Positions 59,897-64,000 of a DNA stretch of 64,000 bases are shown one piece after another (within the stretch, counting starts at the first letter, position 1; each line of letters begins with the position of its first letter). Both the position numbers and the translations under genes were made by a program. Origin of the DNA: Pomphorhynchus laevis (taxonomy: Eukaryota > Acanthocephala > Palaeacanthocephala > Echinorhynchida > Pomphorhynchidae); NCBI GenBank assembly GCA_012934845.2, contig WNNJ02001015.1, positions 1 through 64,000 on the forward strand, written 5' to 3'. The notes below the pieces were generated by a model, which worked only from the letters and a program-made list of their open reading frames with translations, searched no databases and was not told the origin of the DNA.

Positions 59897-62382
59897 ATGG
59901 TGAGTAAGCCCGAGCCTTTTTCACTGAATATTCTTCAGTGGAATTCGGGAGGTGCTTCTGCCCTTAGGCTTCTATCTGGTAGAGACGCGGATGTTATAGT
60001 CCTTCAGGAGACGCGGTCTATCCGTCTCCCCCAGGACATTACTCGATTTATCCCTAAGCACATTTATACCCACTATACTCCGTATATAACCCCTCCTCAC
60101 TCCTCTTCTTCTCAAGGACTCTTGACCTTAGTTAAATGCTCCTTAAGATCCTCCCTCATTTTGAACTACTCGTGTCCTGCCCTGTCTTGTTTAGTTATAA
60201 CACTCGTCAAGAACGGTAAACGCCTCAGTCTAGCCAACGTCTATATTCGTCCAGGAGAGATTCACAAGAACCGTGATCTCCTGGATGGGATAATTGATGG
60301 CGGCTATGACATGGTACTAGGTGATTTCAACGACAGAACTGGTCGTTGGATTAATGCAGCACTCCGCAGAGCCATGAACGGTTATCTTATTCATAAACCA
60401 CCGTCACCCTTCTTTCATTGCACATCAACGAATTCACTCCTCGACTTATTATTGCTCCATGAGAAGTGGTTGCTTAAACCCTTCTGCACGGATCAATCGC
60501 GGCAACATCTGTCCACCTCTCATGATCTGATTCATTGGCGGATTGAAGAGGATTCTCTGCTTCGTAGAAGATTCTACTTCGATCCCATCAGAGTGGATTT
60601 CTTCCAAGCAGCTATCCAACGCTTCCCCCGAATTGGCAATGAGAGTTTAACCAAATTTAATTCCTATCTCTCTTCGCAAGCCACCGCGTTATTATCGACT
60701 ACCTATAAAGGTCGCATTTTCAGTCCCACTTCGACAAAACTCAGGGTCATGGCCAAACTGCTGCATCTCCCTGACCTCTCTTCTTCTGCCAAACAGACGC
60801 TCTCGAAAGAATACTGGCGTACCAGATACTAGTTCCAGCTAAGTAAGGATAAGTCGAGCATTGCTCGTCTTAACCCTTCTCAGTCTTCCTTCTGGAAGAT
60901 ATTCAAGAAAGAGAAGTTTGTTTGTTGGAAGGATAGAGCATCTGGGTGGATCGGAAGTATTGGTCTTGATAGAGTTTTGGAGGAGTCATTATCCCTACAC
61001 AACTATGGAGCCACTCAATCACCGCAACCAATCCCGCCTTGGGGAGACTTCAGGAGTAGAGATATTTCTGTTCCAGATATACTCAATGCCTGGGGGCCTC
61101 TTCCGGGCACCTCCAAAACCGTCGCTCCACTCTCTTCTCGTGTCTGTCAGCTTTTGACAGCTGATCAAAGAAGGGAGGTGGCCATCACAATCCTATTAGC
61201 CACCCCATCCGATGTGGCCGGCAACAACGTTAGCCGTAGAATTTTTATTCCTAAAAAATATCCGGTCTCATGTCCTAAAGACCTGCGGCCCATTTCGATT
61301 CAGAATTCCCTCGTATCGATCTACGAAAAAGCGCTTGCGCGTAGAATCCGCGATCATTTAAGTAGGCGTAACTTAATCCCACCTGGTTTCCATGGGTTCG
61401 TCAAAGGTCGCTTGGTCCATTCAGCAGTAAGTGAAGTGCATCAGTTCTGTCGGGAGAATAGCCATCAACTTGCTGTGGCTGTTTTCCTTGACTTTTCTGC
61501 TGCATTTGACCGCATCTCCATACTTTTTGTTATCTCTTCTCTCAGGTCCCTCGGGTTGCCAGCGAGAATTGTTAACAGGGTGGAGGTACTGTTGTACACC
61601 AAGCGATTTTATTACGAAGACGACCCTGATGCGCGTCAGTTCTACCCTATTACGGGTGTGCCTCAAGGTTCCCCTCTTTCTCCTATCTTGTATCTTGCTG
61701 CCTCCATAAATCTCTTCAAAATATTTAAACAGCGTGATCAACGTCTAGTGGTGTACGCTGATGACACCACAGCCCTGTTCTCTGGACGCAGGTGTAAGGA
61801 CGTAGTCTCTAACATCAGCCGTTTCTTTTTAAGATTAAAAGACCAGTTACCCAGGTCCAATCTTACTCTAAACTCCTCCAAATCGCAGGTGGTTCCCCTG
61901 CGATTTGGGAGCCACGAGTCTTTCATGGCTCCCCTGCGACGAAGAAAAAGCTTAAGAGACTAGCACTCTCTGCTCTAGCTTCCTTATTTGCCTCTGATCC
62001 ATTCCCTACCTTCACAAGTCGAGTAAAATACCTGGGGTTCACCATTTCGGTGAACTGGTCGGCGAAAGCTGACCTGGATAGACTTAAACGTGGCCTGAAG
62101 AGAGCTAGTTGAGCTCTGAAACGGGCCCAGCATCTGTCGTTGAAGGGGAAAACTCAGGTGCGCCTCTGGGTCACCTGGGCTATCTCGGGATTAGTCTTCT
62201 TCTCTAGAGGACGTCCCCCAGAGCAAAGACTAAAGTTTCTTAAGCTCCTCATCTCTCGCTTACCCAACATAGTCCGCGCCGACTGGTCTCTTCGGGAGGT
62301 GAAAGATCCCGGGCCGTTCAGTCGGAAAGCGGCGTGTTGGATTGGTTGGAGGGCTCAGATCCCTGTGTATTTGAGGCCATAA
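59897..62382 (+). pseudogene. LINE ORF2, endonuclease and reverse transcriptase, lightly damaged
   Basis: Starts ATG at 59897, 140 bases after ORF1. The apurinic-type endonuclease comes first: ILQWNSGG, VIVLQETRS, VLGDFNDRTG and STSHDLIHW motifs. The RT follows from about 61240: IFIPKKYPVSCPKDLRPISI, VFLDFSAAFDRIS (motif A), GVPQGSPLSPILY and VYADDTTALF (YADD at 61752-61763). The C-terminal part has FTSRVKYLGFTISVNW and ends at TAA 62380-62382. No RNase H was seen. The frame is one throughout except for a TAG at 60830-60832, a frameshift near 61930 and a TGA at 62110-62112. It belongs to the jockey/I/R1 group. An AATAAAG at 62488 and a TTATTATTATTA tail end the element near 62510. It lies sense to the host gene. 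Confidence 0.9.
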
Positions 62383-63403
62383 TTACTGGGAATAAAGAAG
62401 TTGACAAGGTTACGAAGATGTTGACTGTTTTTTGATTTTGACTTTGTACTAACTGACTTGACCGACTTGCATGTTGTTTGATTATTAATAAAGTCTTTAT
62501 TATTATTACAACTGCTTTATCAAATATGATCATTAGCAAAATCACTGGTTGATGCCAGCGCATGTCTCATTTGTATCAGCGAACTTATTTTTATGAATTT
62601 TCTCAAGAGAGTGAGACCATTCCGCGTGAATTACGGTACTAATAATTTAAGTCAGACGCGGAAGAACAACGATAACAGTAACAAGAACCATTTCGTCATC
62701 ACAATGACAGATCTGGTACTGATATATAATTATAATAGTTATAAATGCTAGTTTTACTATTTATAATATCTATAAATGCTTCGGAATATTAACGAATTTA
62801 TACATTAAACAGGCAGTAGGTAAGATAACTTAGCTATAGAGCAAAATAAAGTAAGACAATTTATCGAAGACGTAGCAAGTACCGTTTCGTCATCACAATG
62901 ACTCATCAGCATCATATCCATTCCACTACTGGATGCAGAGGAGGACTGGCAAATAAGATTGTCAAATAAATAAGACATGCGCTGGCATCTGCCAGTGCTT
63001 TTGCTAATGATTCTATTTGGTGTAGCAGTAGTTCTGTTTTAGCACTCTATGAGGTTACTAGAGTTGTTCTGCTACCTTATACATATGACTCGTGTCTGTT
63101 TTGGGATCTGGCACTGATAATTCATTGCCATTACGGAATGGTACTTGGTAATGTTATCGTTGTTCCTCCGCGTCTGGCTTAAATGATTTGTAAAGAAACA
63201 CAAATAATTCTACTGGTTTGTTTACAAATATGCCACTGGTTTGTTTACAAATATTTCGAGTTTCGAGTTAAAGAAATTTTATAATTACAGAAAGCACTAT
63301 AATCATTATCTTCTTAATTTAAAAGACATTTGTATTTACGAAAATTAATAGAAAATAAGATTATTTTGTAGACCACGATTATATATTTGCTATTTAATTT
63401 AAG

Positions 63404-63492
63404 GATGGCTGGACGATATCGGATTGCCTCAATATAAAGATCAATTTCATGAAGCAAAGATCGACGGTCGTATGCTGCATCACATGACCGTG
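63404..63492 (+). CDS. PPFIBP1: Liprin-beta exon 11, SAM domain 2
   Basis: Acceptor TATTTAATTTAAG precedes 63404 and donor GTAGGT follows 63492. With C from exon 10 it reads RWLDDIGLPQYKDQFHEAKI then DGRMLHHMTV, leaving in phase 0. This is nearly the vertebrate RWLDDIGLPQYKTQFDEGRV...DGRMLHYMTV and the Drosophila form, the signature of the second SAM domain. It is the strongest single identifier of the gene. Confidence 0.97.
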
Positions 63493-63918
63493 GTAGGTAG
63501 CATAAATTACATAATATTTAAAGAATATATTGAACATATCATTAAAATATAATTTTTTATATGTATCCTATAGCGACAAATTTAAGTGGGATAATATTCA
63601 AATATTAATATTATTAATATTTATTAATATTAATATTCAAATATTAATATTAATATTAATATTCAAATATTCACCATATATTTAAAGTATCCAATAGGCC
63701 ATATATTTAAAGCATCCCATAGACTAGATTTTTAAAGTATCTAATATGCCAGATATTTAAAGTATCTTATTGGCCGGATATTTAAAGTATACAATAAGCC
63801 AGATATTTAAAACATATCACAGAACAGATATTTTAAGGAAATATATACTTGTAGTTTAATATTTTATAAATCATACGCATTTGCATGATGTTACGCGTAC
63901 TTTAATTTTTCCGGATAG
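63493..63918 (+). repeat. Intron 11 with 25-bp tandem repeat
   Basis: A short 426-bp intron. 63595-63670 is AATATTAATATT-type microsatellite. 63673-63840 has six to seven units of about 25 bp, CCAGATATTTAAAGTATC plus a variable tail, starting near 63673, 63699, 63724, 63749, 63774, 63799 and 63824. Confidence 0.85.
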
Positions 63919-64000
63919 GATGACCTTTTACAATTATGCGTTTCTAACGAGCTGCATCACCTGAGCATCAAAAGAGCCATTCAAATATTACGGATATACG
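63919..64000 (+). CDS. PPFIBP1: Liprin-beta exon 12, SAM domain 2, cut by window edge
   Basis: Acceptor TTTTTCCGGATAG precedes 63919; the exon runs off the window. Phase 0 reading gives DDLLQLCVSNELHHLSIKRA then IQILRIY, matching DDLLSLKVVSVLHHLSIKRA and IQVLRIN in vertebrate liprin-beta, the C-terminal helices of SAM2. The third SAM domain and the tail expected in the family must lie downstream. Incomplete only because of the window end. Confidence 0.96.

Larger units (their letters stand above)
58387..63190. repeat. Dispersed ~230-bp repeat, one copy split by the LINE
   Basis: A complete copy lies on the minus strand at 62962-63190 (starts AAATCATTTAAGCCAGACGC on that strand and ends near the TGCCAGCGCATGTCTTATTT box). 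A + copy is split: 5' part 58387-58575, 3' part 62523-62572 (CATTAGCAAAATCACTGG, TGCCAGCGCATGTCTCATTT). The LINE lies between the halves. Partial + copies are at 62640-62720 and 62865-62955 (TTTCGTCATCACAATGACTC, CCACTACTGGATG). Noncoding, class unknown. Confidence 0.75.
58037..63403 (+). other. Intron 10 (5.4 kb), mostly one LINE
   Basis: 58037-58380 is AT-rich. 58387-62572 is a LINE inserted into an older repeat, followed by more copies of that repeat (62640-63190). 63200-63403 is AT-rich with GTTTGTTTACAAATAT repeated near 63218 and 63239. Confidence 0.65.

Noticed and set aside
59235-62563. Minus-strand open frames over the 58617-62382 LINE
   Set aside because: Shadows of LINE ORF1 and ORF2, whose + strand motifs are clear.

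Overview
This window is an AT-rich stretch of a metazoan genome. It carries the middle and SAM-domain part of one multi-exon host gene on the + strand, and its introns are packed with transposable-element remains. Twelve exons (about 1.2 kb of coding sequence, roughly 2% of the window) chain together. Splice sites and codon phases agree at every junction, from 1338 to the right edge. The last four exons spell two SAM domains of a liprin-beta (PPFIBP1/PPFIBP2, C. elegans hlb-1, Drosophila Liprin-beta) scaffold protein, and the gene continues past base 64000. Small exons in introns of up to 15 kb, introns full of LINEs and Penelope-like elements, and an RTE-type LINE resembling the family common in strongylid nematodes point to an invertebrate, probably an ecdysozoan. 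A nematode or a close relative is possible, but the species cannot be fixed from sequence alone.

Layout. 1-11042: first visible exon, then a 9.5 kb intron with a 5'-truncated RTE LINE (4700-6790) and a foldback element (8646-8813). 11043-18771: exons 2 and 3; the next intron holds a ~225-bp satellite (13540-15140) and several 3'-UTR remnants of a Penelope-like element. 18772-27937: exons 4 to 7, with a second decayed RTE copy, a 5'-truncated Penelope-like copy (20986-22095) and LINE scraps between them. 27938-39832: a 12 kb intron with a very large 14-bp minisatellite, split by a 1.8 kb block bearing an endonuclease-like retroelement relic, and a decayed LINE on the minus strand (35465-38480). 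39833-55018: exon 8, then a 15 kb intron with a longer Penelope-like copy and a head-to-tail chain of its leader pieces (43091-46310), foldback elements and one unrecognised GC-richer block. 55019-64000: SAM-domain exons, an internally deleted GIY-YIG-bearing Penelope element with inverted ends (55750-56887), a fairly fresh two-ORF jockey/R1-like LINE (about 58567-62510) inserted into an older repeat, and a 25-bp tandem repeat in the last intron.

No rRNA, tRNA, CRISPR or bacterial-type gene was recognised. The most unusual observations are three. The intronic minisatellite repeats the extended intestinal GATA-factor site ACTGATAA over about 2.4 kb. A terminal module is shared by both ends of a Penelope-like family arranged in a chain. 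A dispersed foldback family has a core of TGATGA, stem, CGAAATA that resembles a degenerate hammerhead ribozyme.
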